From Hydrogenophaga sp. Root209 (GTDB lineage Bacteria > Pseudomonadota > Gammaproteobacteria > Burkholderiales > Burkholderiaceae_C): 64,000 nt of DNA. Position 1 is the stretch's first letter. The number at the start of each line of letters is the position of its first letter. The position numbers and the translations under genes were made by a program. The notes beneath the pieces were generated by a model. It was given only the letters and a program-made list of their open reading frames with translations, searched no databases and was not told where the DNA came from. Where the stretch lies: NCBI RefSeq assembly GCF_001428625.1, contig NZ_LMIE01000005.1:179001-243000 (forward strand), written 5' to 3'. Of this stretch, positions 25,907 through 34,346 are shown in pieces.

Positions 25907-26323
25907 TCAAGTCGTCTTCTTGACGTATGAGGCGCACCAGCCGGCGGCGGCCACCTGCTTGCCTGCAAACAGTGGGCAAGGACCGGCTTCGGAGCCGACG
26001 GCGCCTTGGTACAGCGTGCAATTGGAACAGGCGCTGCCTTCCACGAAGTTGGGGAAGCGGGATTTGTCGGCCTGGGCGGCCAGCGCCACATAGCCCAGCG
26101 CCGCCGCGGTGGGGTCGGAGGCTTCAAGCATCGGCCCGGTGGTTGCAGGGGTCTGTGCCACTTCCGGCGCTGGCGCTGGAGCCGGCACCGGGTACTCGGC
26201 CGACGAAGCGGGGGCGGCTGGCGGCGCCTCGGCGCCAGGGGGTGGTGCCGATTCGGAGCAGGCCGACAGCAGGGCTGCGCCCGACGCGGGCAGGATCCAG
26301 ATGAAATGGCGGCGGGTTGTCAT
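25907..26323 (-). CDS. High-potential iron-sulfur protein (HiPIP) with lipobox
   Basis: A 138-residue periplasmic electron carrier. The C-terminal part has the four HiPIP cysteines as C-x2-C (CSNC), then CPLF and WCASY with 13 residues between the last two, and the family's GKQVAAAGWC sequence; they hold a [4Fe-4S] cluster. The leader has a twin-arginine pair (TTRRHF), in keeping with Tat export of a folded cluster protein, and it ends in a lipobox LLSAC (Cys22). A Pro/Ala-rich linker of about 35 residues joins the two parts, as if the carrier were tethered to a membrane. Partners are not visible in the neighbourhood. Confidence 0.9.
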   Translation of the reverse strand: MTTRRHFIWILPASGAALLSACSESAPPPGAEAPPAAPASSAEYPVPAPAPAPEVAQTPATTGPMLEASDPTAAALGYVALAAQADKSRFPNFVEGSACSNCTLYQGAVGSEAGPCPLFAGKQVAAAGWCASYVKKTT

Positions 26324-26398
26324 GGGGTCTCCTTGTGTGTCGTGGGAGTCCCCTTATAGGCCCGCCTTCCCGGGGCGGGTGTTACAGCGTGTTGCCGC

Positions 26399-27187
26399 TC
26401 ACTCGTGCTTGAACTCGGCCTTGCGCTTGTTCACGAAGGCATCCATGCCTTCCTTCTGGTCGGCGGTGGAAAACAGCGCGTGGAAGACGCGGCGCTCGAA
26501 CATCACGCCGTCGGACAGGGAGCCCTCGAACGAGCGGTTCACCGACTCCTTGGCCGCCATCACGCTGGGCAGCGAGAAGCCGCAGATGGTGAGCGCGGCG
26601 CCCAGGGCTTCGTCCATCAGCTTGTCCAGCGGCACCACGCGGCTCACCAGGCCCGCGCGCTCGGCTTCGGTGGCGTCCATCATGCGGGCGGTGAGCACCA
26701 TGTCCATGGCCTTGGACTTGCCCACCGCGCGCGGCAGGCGCTGCGTGCCGCCTGCGCCGGGAATGATGCCCAGCTTGATCTCGGGCTGGCCGAACTTGGC
26801 GTTGTCGGCCGCGATGATGAAGTCGCACATCATGGCCAGTTCGCAGCCACCGCCCAGTGCGAAGCCGCTCACGGCGCCGATCACGGGCTTGCGGATGCTG
26901 CGGATGGTCTCCCAGTTGCGCGTGATGTAGTCGCCTTTGTAGACATCGGCAAAGGTGTAGCTGGCCATGGCGCCGATGTCGGCTCCGGCGGCGAAGGCCT
27001 TCTCGCTGCCGGTCAGGATCACGCAGCCGATGTCTTCATCGGCATCGAGCGTCTTCAGCGCGGCGCCGAGCTCGTCCATCAACTGCTCGTTGAGCGCGTT
27101 GAGTTGCTTGGGGCGGTTGAGCGTGATGATGCCCACCCGACCTTCGGTGCGGACGGTGATGCATTCGGGTGCGATGGTGGGGGTCAT
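26399..27187 (-). CDS. Enoyl-CoA hydratase (crotonase family)
   Basis: A 262-residue crotonase-fold enzyme that adds water to 2-enoyl-CoA. Both catalytic glutamates are present, in [11 protein letters not shown] and in [16 protein letters not shown], with the oxyanion-hole segment AAGADIGAM. It diverges from paaG across a 142-base gap that contains a large palindrome. That setting suggests it supplies the PaaF-type hydratase step (2,3-dehydroadipyl-CoA hydration) of aerobic phenylacetate breakdown, though a general fatty-acid role cannot be excluded. It lies 75 bases from the HiPIP gene, which is read in the same direction. Confidence 0.92.
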   Translation of the reverse strand: MTPTIAPECITVRTEGRVGIITLNRPKQLNALNEQLMDELGAALKTLDADEDIGCVILTGSEKAFAAGADIGAMASYTFADVYKGDYITRNWETIRSIRKPVIGAVSGFALGGGCELAMMCDFIIAADNAKFGQPEIKLGIIPGAGGTQRLPRAVGKSKAMDMVLTARMMDATEAERAGLVSRVVPLDKLMDEALGAALTICGFSLPSVMAAKESVNRSFEGSLSDGVMFERRVFHALFSTADQKEGMDAFVNKRKAEFKHE

Positions 27188-27252
27188 GGGGTCTCCTCGG
27201 GTCGGCGTTGGTGGGAAAGCTGTCCACTATAGCGGCCGGTACCGAGGGAAAA

Positions 27253-27280
27253 CATTAGCCGACCGATTGGTTGGCTAATG
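27253..27280. promoter_or_regulatory. 28-bp palindrome, probable PaaR-type operator
   Basis: Arms of 12 bases (CATTAGCCGACC and GGTTGGCTAATG) surround GATT; only one position pair mismatches. It lies in the divergent promoter region, 49 bases before paaG and 65 bases before the enoyl-CoA hydratase. TetR-family PaaR repressors of betaproteobacteria bind palindromes with ACCGA-type half-sites before paa genes, and this fits in place and type. The regulator itself is not in the window. Confidence 0.7.
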
Positions 27281-27329
27281 GTAAATTGCACCGCCGAACA
27301 ACCACAGCCAGCCGAGGAGACCCACCGCC

Positions 27330-28124
27330 ATGCCTGAAGCCACCGTCTTGTATGAAGAGCGTGGGGCCGTGGCCCTGGTCACGCTCAACCGGCCCGATGC
27401 GCTCAACAGTTTCACCCGCCAGATGCATCGCGACCTGTGGACGGCGCTGGACCGTGCCGAGGCCAACCCGGTGGTGCGTGCGCTGGTCATCACCGGCGCG
27501 GGGCGCGGTTTCTGCGCCGGGGCCGACCTCGCCGAGTTCGACTTCGAGCCCGGCCCGGACCTGGTGCAGCGTGCCGACCCCGGCCCCGTGATCGAGCAGG
27601 CCTTCAACCCCACCGCACGGCGCCTGCAGGGCCTGCGCATGCCCACCATTGCGGCGGTCAACGGTGTGGCGGCGGGCGCGGGCGCATCGCTGGCCATGTG
27701 CTGCGACATTGCGATCGCCGCCACCGGCGCGAGCTTCATCCAGGCCTTCAGCAAGATTGGCCTGGTGCCCGATGCCGGCGGCAGCTGGCTGCTGGTGGAG
27801 CGTCTGGGCCTGGCGCGCGCCATGGCGTTGGCCATGACGGGCGACAAGCTGCCCGCCACGCAGGCCAGGGAGTGGGGAATGATCTGGGACGTGAGCGATG
27901 ACTGCGTGGCTGCTTCGCTGGCCATGGCCACCAAGCTTGCCGTCATGCCGACACGGGCCCTGGTGGCCACGCGCGCACTGCTGCGCGATGCCGGCACGCG
28001 CACCCTGAGCCAGCAGCTCGATGTGGAGCGCGACACCCAATCGGCGCTGGGAAAGACGCACGACTACATCGAAGGCGTGATGGCGTTCCGCGAGAAGCGC
28101 CCGGCGCAGTTCAAGGGCGAATGA
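27330..28124 (+). CDS. paaG: Ring-1,2-epoxyphenylacetyl-CoA isomerase PaaG
   Basis: A 264-residue crotonase-fold isomerase that turns the ring epoxide of phenylacetyl-CoA into the oxepin-CoA. It lacks the hydratase glutamates (AAGAGASLAMCCD where hydratases have CEL) but keeps the isomerase Asp in FSKIGLVPDAGGSW and the PaaG segment AREWGMIWDV. GAGGAG stands upstream of ATG 27330. Its stop overlaps paaI by four bases (ATGA), the first step of a tightly coupled paaG-paaI-paaK operon. Confidence 0.95.
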   Translation: MPEATVLYEERGAVALVTLNRPDALNSFTRQMHRDLWTALDRAEANPVVRALVITGAGRGFCAGADLAEFDFEPGPDLVQRADPGPVIEQAFNPTARRLQGLRMPTIAAVNGVAAGAGASLAMCCDIAIAATGASFIQAFSKIGLVPDAGGSWLLVERLGLARAMALAMTGDKLPATQAREWGMIWDVSDDCVAASLAMATKLAVMPTRALVATRALLRDAGTRTLSQQLDVERDTQSALGKTHDYIEGVMAFREKRPAQFKGE

Positions 28125-28564
28125 TGTCTCCTCACGAAAGAGCGAACAAGGTCGGCGAAACCATGTTCGCGGTCGATACCGCCAGCAAGGACACCATGGG
28201 CATGGAACTGCTCAGCTGCGAGCCGGGCCGCGCTGTCATCCGCATGGCCGTGCAGCCCTTGCACCTCAACGGCCACCAGATCTGCCACGGCGGCTTCATC
28301 TTCACCCTGGCCGACTCCACCTTTGCGTTTGCCTGCAACAGCCACAACAGGAACGCCGTGGCCGCGGGCTGCAGCATCGAGTTCCTGCGCCCGGCGCACG
28401 TGGGTGATGTGCTCACCTGCGAGGGTGTGGAGCAAACGCTCTCGGGCCGCCACGGCATCTACGACATGCGGGTGGTCAACCAGCGCGGCGAGGTGGTGGC
28501 CATGTTCCGCGGCAAGAGCGCGCAGATTCCCGGGACCGTGTTTTCCGAAGAAGGACAGTCATGA
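28121..28564 (+). CDS. paaI: Hydroxyphenylacetyl-CoA thioesterase PaaI
   Basis: A 147-residue hot-dog-fold thioesterase. The motif CHGGFIFTLADSTFAFACNS carries the catalytic Asp and fits PaaI, which relieves CoA trapping by hydrolysing dead-end ring-hydroxylated CoA esters. Start and stop overlap paaG and paaK by four bases each. Length equals the family norm (about 140-150). Confidence 0.94.
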   Translation: MMSPHERANKVGETMFAVDTASKDTMGMELLSCEPGRAVIRMAVQPLHLNGHQICHGGFIFTLADSTFAFACNSHNRNAVAAGCSIEFLRPAHVGDVLTCEGVEQTLSGRHGIYDMRVVNQRGEVVAMFRGKSAQIPGTVFSEEGQS

Positions 28565-29862
28565 AAGCCTTTCCCCTGGAGCCGATCGAAAAGGCCAGCG
28601 TCGACGAGTTGCGCGCCTTGCAGCTCAAGCGCCTGCAGGCCACGCTGCGCCACGCCTACGCGAACTCGCCCGTCTACCGCGCCAAGTTCGACGCGGCGGG
28701 TGTGCACCCCGATGACTGTCGCAGCCTCGCGGACCTGGCGAAGTTTCCCTTCACCACCAAGAAGGACTTGCGCGACAGTTACCCGTTCGGCATGTTCGCG
28801 GTGCCGCGCGAACAATGCGCGCGCATCCACGCCAGCAGCGGCACCACCGGCAAGCCCACGGTGGTGGGCTACACGCTCAAGGACATCGACACCTGGGCCA
28901 CGGTGGTGGCGCGCAGCATCCGCGCCAGCGGCGCAAGGCCTGGTGATCTGGTGCACGTGAGCTACGGCTATGGTCTGTTCACCGGTGGCCTGGGCGCGCA
29001 CTACGGCGCCGAGAAGCTGGGTCTCACCGTGGTGCCCTTTGGCGGCGGCCAGACCGAGCGCCAGGTGCAGTTGATCCAGGACTTCCGGCCCGACATCATC
29101 ATGGTCACGCCGAGCTACATGCTGGCGATCGCCGACGAGTTCGAGCGGCAGGGCATTGATCCGCGCCAGAGCAGCATGCGCATCGGCATCTTCGGCGCCG
29201 AGCCCTGGACCAACGACATGCGTGTGGCGATCGAGGCGCGCATGAACATCGACGCGGTCGACATCTACGGGCTGTCGGAAGTGATGGGCCCTGGCGTGGC
29301 CAACGAGTGTGTGGAAACGAAAGACGGCCCGACCATCTGGGAAGACCACTTCTACCCCGAGATCATCGACCCCGAGACCGGCGAGCCGGTGGCCGATGGC
29401 GAGATGGGTGAACTGGTGTTCACCAGCTTGACCAAGGAGGCGTTGCCGATCATCCGCTACCGCACGCGCGACCTCACGCGCTTGCTGCCGGGCACCGCGC
29501 GCACGATGCGTCGCATGGAAAAGATCACCGGGCGCAGCGACGACATGATGATCGTGCGCGGCGTCAACGTGTTCCCCACGCAGATCGAGGAGTTGATCCT
29601 GAAGCGCCCGGAACTCAGCGCGCACTACCAGTGCGTGCTGACTCGCGAAGGCCCCATGGACAACCTGAGCGTGGTGGTCGAGACGCGTTCCGGTCTGTCG
29701 CCCGAGAGCATCGAGGCGCGTGCCGCGGCCAAGCAGTTGCAGCACGAGGTCAAGGTCTATGTGGGCAGCAGCGTGACCGTGGAACTCAAGCCCGAAGGCG
29801 GTGTGGAACGCAGCCAGGGCAAGGCCAGGCGCGTGGTGGATCTGCGCCAGCGCTCGGGCTGA
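28561..29862 (+). CDS. paaK: Phenylacetate-CoA ligase PaaK
   Basis: A 433-residue AMP-forming ligase that activates phenylacetate to phenylacetyl-CoA, the entry step of the pathway. Visible are the ATP-binding SSGTTGKPTVVGY near residue 97, the region YGLSEVMGPGVA, and the C-terminal hinge and cap with KITGRSDDMMIVRGVN and the catalytic-Lys area near VERSQGKARRVVD. It overlaps paaI by four bases. The ring-epoxidase genes paaABCDE do not follow in the window; the next gene is an unrelated hypothetical. Confidence 0.96.
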   Translation: MKAFPLEPIEKASVDELRALQLKRLQATLRHAYANSPVYRAKFDAAGVHPDDCRSLADLAKFPFTTKKDLRDSYPFGMFAVPREQCARIHASSGTTGKPTVVGYTLKDIDTWATVVARSIRASGARPGDLVHVSYGYGLFTGGLGAHYGAEKLGLTVVPFGGGQTERQVQLIQDFRPDIIMVTPSYMLAIADEFERQGIDPRQSSMRIGIFGAEPWTNDMRVAIEARMNIDAVDIYGLSEVMGPGVANECVETKDGPTIWEDHFYPEIIDPETGEPVADGEMGELVFTSLTKEALPIIRYRTRDLTRLLPGTARTMRRMEKITGRSDDMMIVRGVNVFPTQIEELILKRPELSAHYQCVLTREGPMDNLSVVVETRSGLSPESIEARAAAKQLQHEVKVYVGSSVTVELKPEGGVERSQGKARRVVDLRQRSG

Positions 29863-29980
29863 GCTTCTTCACTGTTGCTCTTCAACGCCGTCTGTGTGGG
29901 AAATCGCACCCGCCGGGATGAAAACCCCTAGCCGCGTCGGGGCGTGGTGTCCTACATTACCCCCCACAGTTGGGGAAGAC

Positions 29981-30535
29981 ATGGACAAAAACACATTGTT
30001 TGGCAAGACCGTGGCAGGACGCGAAGCGCTCACCACCCGGCCCGCCGGGCTCGGGCCGCGCCTGCGTTCGCTGCTGATCATGGTGGATGGCAAACGCAAC
30101 CTGGCCGAATTTGAAAAGCTCACGGGTGGGGAGGGCACCGCCACCCATTCGCTTGAGGAATTGCTGGCCGCCGGGTGGATCGAGATGGTCGGTGCCGACG
30201 GCTTGCCCAAGCTGGTGGCTGCACCCCCGGCAACGGCACCCCAAGCGCCTGCATTCCAGCCCGAGGTGTCACAGCCCGTGCCGGTGGAGGTCGCGGTTCC
30301 GGTTGCGGTCCCCACGCTGCCCTTCAGCGAAGCCCGCCGCCAGCTGGTGCGTTTCATCAATGACCAGCTCGGCCCCATGGGCGAGACGCTGGCCATCCGC
30401 GCTGAAGGCTGCAAGACGCCCGCCGATCTTCAGGCGGCGCTGCCCCGTATCCGGGACGGTTTGAAGAGCTTCAAGGGTGCGGGGGTGATGCAACAGTTCG
30501 ACGAGGAGCTGGCGAATCGCCTGCCCAAGGTCTGA
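29981..30535 (+). CDS. Hypothetical protein with Pro/Val-rich linker
   Basis: A 184-residue soluble protein not assigned to a family. An N-terminal helical block (about 1-75: TTRPAGLGPRLRSLLIMVDG, EFEKLTG, SLEELLAAGWIEMV) looks like a small winged-helix or PatA-type fold; a linker of about 35 residues is rich in Pro, Ala and Val (95-130), and a helical C-terminal domain follows (EARRQLVRFINDQLG to the end). GGGGAAGAC precedes ATG 29981. It is isolated: 118 bases after paaK and convergent with the M61 peptidase, 12 bases apart. Confidence 0.8.
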   Translation: MDKNTLFGKTVAGREALTTRPAGLGPRLRSLLIMVDGKRNLAEFEKLTGGEGTATHSLEELLAAGWIEMVGADGLPKLVAAPPATAPQAPAFQPEVSQPVPVEVAVPVAVPTLPFSEARRQLVRFINDQLGPMGETLAIRAEGCKTPADLQAALPRIRDGLKSFKGAGVMQQFDEELANRLPKV

Positions 30536-30547
30536 CGCCGAGCGCGT

Positions 30548-32344
30548 TCAGTCGGACAACCATTTGCCCAGATGGGCCGCATCGGCAACACCCAGTTTCA
30601 CGGCCTGGCTCTCGGTCGGCCAGTCCAGCGGGCATTTGAGCAGGCGGTTGTCGCGTGAGACCAGTGCGGTGACTCGCGTGCGCTGACCTCGCAGCATCTG
30701 CACATCGTCGAGCTTGTGGATGCGCCACGCCTCGGCGGCGCCGCCCCGGCGCACCGCCGCCAGTTCCAGACCCAGCCACTCGTCTCCTGCGGCCATGCCG
30801 GCGGCCTCGCTCGCGCCGCCGCGCAGCACGGTCTTGACCTGCACGCTCCCGCCGGTCTCACTCACGCGCAAGCCCAGTTGCTGGGCCAGTGGCGCCTTGT
30901 CGTGCGTGAACTTCGCGCCCTGGCCTTGCAACAGGTCGATCAGCGGCAGGTCGGCCGTGCTGTGCACCCATGCGGCGATTTCGCCGTCGAAGCTGCGCTT
31001 GCCCAGGCGCTTGAGCGCGCGCATGAGATCGGCTTCGCGCATGAGTGCTCCCTTGCAGCGCTGCCAGAGTTCGCGCATCACCGCGTCCAGCGTGGTGTGG
31101 CCCTCGCGGCGCAGGGTGAGGTCCAGGCACAGGGCCACGAGTGAGCCCTTGGTGTAGTAACTCACCGTCGCGTTGGGCGTGTTCTCGTTCATGCGGTAGT
31201 ACTTCACCCACGCATCGAAGCTGGCCTGCGCCACGGTTTGCAGGTGTCGTCCCGGGGTCTGCTGCACCTGGTTGATGGTCTTGGCGACCAGTTGCAGGTA
31301 GGCGGTGTCGTCGATGAGGCCGGCGCGGCGCAGGATCAGGTCGTCGTAATAGCTGGTGAAGCCCTCGAAGAACCAGAGCAGTTCGGTGAAGTTCTCGGCG
31401 TCGTAGTCGTAGCGCTTGAACTCGGCCGGGCGCAGTCGCTTGACGTTCCAGGTGTGGAAGTACTCGTGGCTGATCAGGCCCAGCAGCGTGGTGTAGCCGT
31501 CCGTGGCTTTGAGTGCGGCAGGCTTGTCGCTGGTGGACGGGCGCAGCCGCGGCAGGTCGGCCCGCTGGCAGATGAGCGCGGTGGAATTGCGGTGCTCCAG
31601 CCCGCCGTAGCCGTCGGCGCTGGCGTGCAGCATGAACACGTAGCTGGAGAACGGCGGCGCTCCGTCCCCATGCCAGAACGCGATCTGCGTTTCGCAGATG
31701 CGCCGTGTGTCTTCGATCAGGCGTTCGCCATCGAGCCAGGCGCCAGCGCCACTGATGACGAAACGGTGTTCCACGCCACCGGCGGTGAACTGGCCGCTCC
31801 AGAACCGGCCCATCTCCACCGGGCAGTCGGCCAGTTCGTCGTAGTCGGCGGCGCGGTAGTGGCCGAAGCCCGCAGCGTCCACGCTGTGGGCGGGCAATCC
31901 GGTGACGACGTTCCAGCCTTGTGTGTGGCCGCTGGCGGCGATCTCCAGCGCATGGGGTCGGGTTTCCTGGCCGGCCACGCGCAGGCACAGGCTGGTGGCG
32001 TTGAAGAAGCCGCGCGTGCTGTCCAGGAAAGCGGTGCGCACAGAGGCGTCAAACGCGTACACCTCGTACCGCAGTTCCAGCGGCTTGCCAGCCGCCGAGT
32101 CGGCCTGCCAGTGGTTCTTGTCGAGTTGCCTGATGGCCACGGGATGCCCGTCTTGCCGGGCTTGCAGATTCTGCAGGTGCTGCGAAAACTCGCGCACGAG
32201 GTAGCTGCCCGGAATCCACACGGGCAGGCTGACGCGCTGGTCTTTGGCGGGTTGTTCAATCAGCAGCGTGACGGCAAAGAGGTGCGCGTTGGCGTCCTGG
32301 ACCGAGACGGTGAAGCGCACGCCGGTGGTGGTGGCGCGCGGCAT
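30548..32344 (-). CDS. M61 family metallopeptidase with PDZ domain
   Basis: A 598-residue glycyl-aminopeptidase-like enzyme. A beta-rich N-terminal domain (about 1-170) precedes a gluzincin domain with the zinc motif HEYFHTWNVKRL and the third ligand in FFEGFTSYYDD; a PDZ domain follows (about 500-590, with KTVLRGGASEAAGM). No signal peptide is visible, so it is probably cytoplasmic. M61 enzymes such as Sphingomonas SGAP remove Gly and Ala from peptide N-termini. ATG 32344 overlaps the dsbC stop by one base (TGATG), so the two are co-expressed. Confidence 0.92.
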   Translation of the reverse strand: MPRATTTGVRFTVSVQDANAHLFAVTLLIEQPAKDQRVSLPVWIPGSYLVREFSQHLQNLQARQDGHPVAIRQLDKNHWQADSAAGKPLELRYEVYAFDASVRTAFLDSTRGFFNATSLCLRVAGQETRPHALEIAASGHTQGWNVVTGLPAHSVDAAGFGHYRAADYDELADCPVEMGRFWSGQFTAGGVEHRFVISGAGAWLDGERLIEDTRRICETQIAFWHGDGAPPFSSYVFMLHASADGYGGLEHRNSTALICQRADLPRLRPSTSDKPAALKATDGYTTLLGLISHEYFHTWNVKRLRPAEFKRYDYDAENFTELLWFFEGFTSYYDDLILRRAGLIDDTAYLQLVAKTINQVQQTPGRHLQTVAQASFDAWVKYYRMNENTPNATVSYYTKGSLVALCLDLTLRREGHTTLDAVMRELWQRCKGALMREADLMRALKRLGKRSFDGEIAAWVHSTADLPLIDLLQGQGAKFTHDKAPLAQQLGLRVSETGGSVQVKTVLRGGASEAAGMAAGDEWLGLELAAVRRGGAAEAWRIHKLDDVQMLRGQRTRVTALVSRDNRLLKCPLDWPTESQAVKLGVADAAHLGKWLSD

Positions 32345-33045
32345 CAGTTGAGCATGGCTTCGATGCGGTCGGCCGTGATGAAGCCTGGCACCCGGGTGTC
32401 GTTGACGAAGATCATGGTGGGCGTGCCCTTGATGCCGTGCTTGCTGGCCAGGCGGCTGTTGCGTTCGATGGCCGTGGTATCGCAGGTGGCGGCGGTGGGC
32501 GGCTGGTTGTTCGTCATCCAGTCGCTGTAGGTTTTGGCCTTGTCCTTGGCGCACCAGATGCGGCGCGCTTTCTCGGCCGAGTCCGGGCCGAGCACGGGGA
32601 TGAGGAAAACATGCACCGTCACGTTGTCGAGATCGGCGAACTCCTGGTGCAGCTTTTTGCAGTAGCCGCAGTTCGGGTCTTCAAACACGGCCATCTTGCG
32701 TTTGCCGTTGCCACGCACCAGGGTGAAGGAATCCTTCATGGGCAGGTCCTTGAAGGCGAGCGCGGTGAGTTTGTCCAGGCGTTGTTCGGTCAGGTTGACA
32801 CGTGCCCGGGTGTCGATCAGCGTGCCCTGGATCAGGTAGTTGCCCTCGGCGTCGGTGTAGAAGATGTCGCTCTGGTTGATGCGCACCTCGAAGATGCCCG
32901 GCATCGGCGTCTTGCTGATCTCGTCGATCGACGGCAGTTTGGGCAGGCGCTCGGCGAGGTTCTTGCGAATGGTGGCTTCCTGCGCCAGCGCGCCCAGGGA
33001 CAAGATGGTCAGCGCGAGCAGCAACAGGGACTTGAGGGATTTCAT
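32344..33045 (-). CDS. dsbC: Thiol:disulfide interchange protein DsbC
   Basis: A 233-residue periplasmic disulfide isomerase. It has a signal peptide (1-21, ending LGALAQ), an N-terminal dimerisation domain (about 25-85), and a thioredoxin domain with the active site CGYC in FEDPNCGYCKKLH and the cis-proline loop GTPT; a second cysteine pair (WCAKDK and ATCDT) matches the structural disulfide of DsbC. It rearranges wrong disulfides and is kept reduced by DsbD. It lies 37 bases downstream of the UbiH-type gene on the same strand. Confidence 0.95.
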   Translation of the reverse strand: MKSLKSLLLLALTILSLGALAQEATIRKNLAERLPKLPSIDEISKTPMPGIFEVRINQSDIFYTDAEGNYLIQGTLIDTRARVNLTEQRLDKLTALAFKDLPMKDSFTLVRGNGKRKMAVFEDPNCGYCKKLHQEFADLDNVTVHVFLIPVLGPDSAEKARRIWCAKDKAKTYSDWMTNNQPPTAATCDTTAIERNSRLASKHGIKGTPTMIFVNDTRVPGFITADRIEAMLN

Positions 33046-33082
33046 CGTGGGGGCGCTCTGAGGCGATCGGGAAAAAAAAGAT

Positions 33083-34246
33083 TCAGGCCGTCTGGCCCAT
33101 GGCTTGCCGCGCCAGCCAGCGCTTGAGCGGGCCGCTGCGGTTGAAGCGGGTCAGGCCCCAGTTGCGCAGCGCCTGCACGCGGCTGTCTTCGTGGGAAAAC
33201 AGGCCAAACAGACCGTCGGTGACCCAGCCCATGGCACTCACCTCGGCGGCGCGCGCGCGCTCGTAGCGGCGCAGCAGCTTCTGGTCACCGAGCTCGCGCC
33301 AGTACTCGCGGGCGTGCAGCACGCGGGCGAGTTCGGCCGCATCGGCCAGCCCCACATTGAGGCCCTGGCCCGCCAGCGGGTGCATGGCGTGCGCCGCATC
33401 GCCGGCCAGAGCCACACCGCCGGTGGCGTTGCGGGTGATCCAGCGTTGTGCGCGCGAGAGTTCGAGAGGCCAGGCTTGGGCGGGACTTTCCATGTGCAGG
33501 GTGCCCAGGGCGTTGGCGCTGCGCGCCTGCACCGCCTGGGCCAGGACGGAGGGATCGGATTGCAGCCACGCGTCGGCTTGCTCTGCAGGTACTGACCACA
33601 CCAGCGCCACCGAGTTCCCTTGTGCACCGCCCAGGGGCAGCAAGGCCATGACCTCGCCTTGGGCGAACCACTGGCGTGCCACGCCACCGTGCGGCAACTC
33701 GCAGCGCAACCGGGCCGCCACCGCCTTGTGGGGGTAGGGGCGCACGTCAAAGGCCAGGCCCAGTTGCTCGCGTGTCTGGCTGCGCTTTCCCTCGCACACC
33801 ACGGTGAGTGCGGCGGCCGGGGTCTCGGTCATCCGCTCGATGCTGCCTTGAAACCCCACGGCATCGCCCAGACGCTGCTCCAGCGCGGGCACGTCCACGA
33901 TCCAGGTGAGGGCGTCGCTGCCCTGGTCGCTGGCGGAGAACTTCAACTCACCGCCATCGTCACCCCAGACCTGCATGTCGCTCACCGGGGTGATGGGGGT
34001 GGGGCGCGGGTCGCTGGCGTCGGCCTCGGGCCAGGCACGCACCGAGCGCAGCAACTCGCGTGAAGCGTTGTTCAGGGCGTAGGCGCGCACGTCGGGGAGG
34101 TCTGCGCTGCGCGGGTGGCCGACCAGCGCCACGCGCAGCCGATCGCGGGCCAGCAGCAGGGCCAATGTCTGGCCCACCACACCCGCTCCCTGCACGGCGA
34201 CATCAAAACGCCGGGCCGAACCGGTTCGCGGGGGTGTTGCATTCAT
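33083..34246 (-). CDS. UbiH/UbiF/VisC-family FAD-dependent hydroxylase
   Basis: A 387-residue flavoprotein of the ubiquinone-biosynthesis hydroxylase family. The FAD-binding GAGVVGQTLALLLARD lies at the N-terminus and the second FAD motif GDAAHAMHPLAGQGLNVGLAD near residue 285. Which ring position (C5, C6 or C1) it hydroxylates cannot be told from sequence by eye. The middle segment DVRAYALNNASRELLRSV fits the family. It probably heads a unit with dsbC and the M61 peptidase. The 100-base gap to the divergent MOSC gene contains no clear promoter. Confidence 0.88.
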   Translation of the reverse strand: MNATPPRTGSARRFDVAVQGAGVVGQTLALLLARDRLRVALVGHPRSADLPDVRAYALNNASRELLRSVRAWPEADASDPRPTPITPVSDMQVWGDDGGELKFSASDQGSDALTWIVDVPALEQRLGDAVGFQGSIERMTETPAAALTVVCEGKRSQTREQLGLAFDVRPYPHKAVAARLRCELPHGGVARQWFAQGEVMALLPLGGAQGNSVALVWSVPAEQADAWLQSDPSVLAQAVQARSANALGTLHMESPAQAWPLELSRAQRWITRNATGGVALAGDAAHAMHPLAGQGLNVGLADAAELARVLHAREYWRELGDQKLLRRYERARAAEVSAMGWVTDGLFGLFSHEDSRVQALRNWGLTRFNRSGPLKRWLARQAMGQTA

Positions 34247-34346
34247 GTGGGGATTTTAGGAGCAGGGCACAATCCGGGCCTCTCACGGGCCAAACCCCTG
34301 CGGGCCGCCCCGGCTTTCCCCCCCCCGACCTGCTGCACACAACGCC

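Noticed and set aside
34247-34346. Long C-run (CCCCCCCC) before the MOSC gene as a phase-variable tract
   Set aside because: It lies outside the coding frame upstream of the start and no promoter spacing role is visible; a single short homopolymer is not enough evidence.
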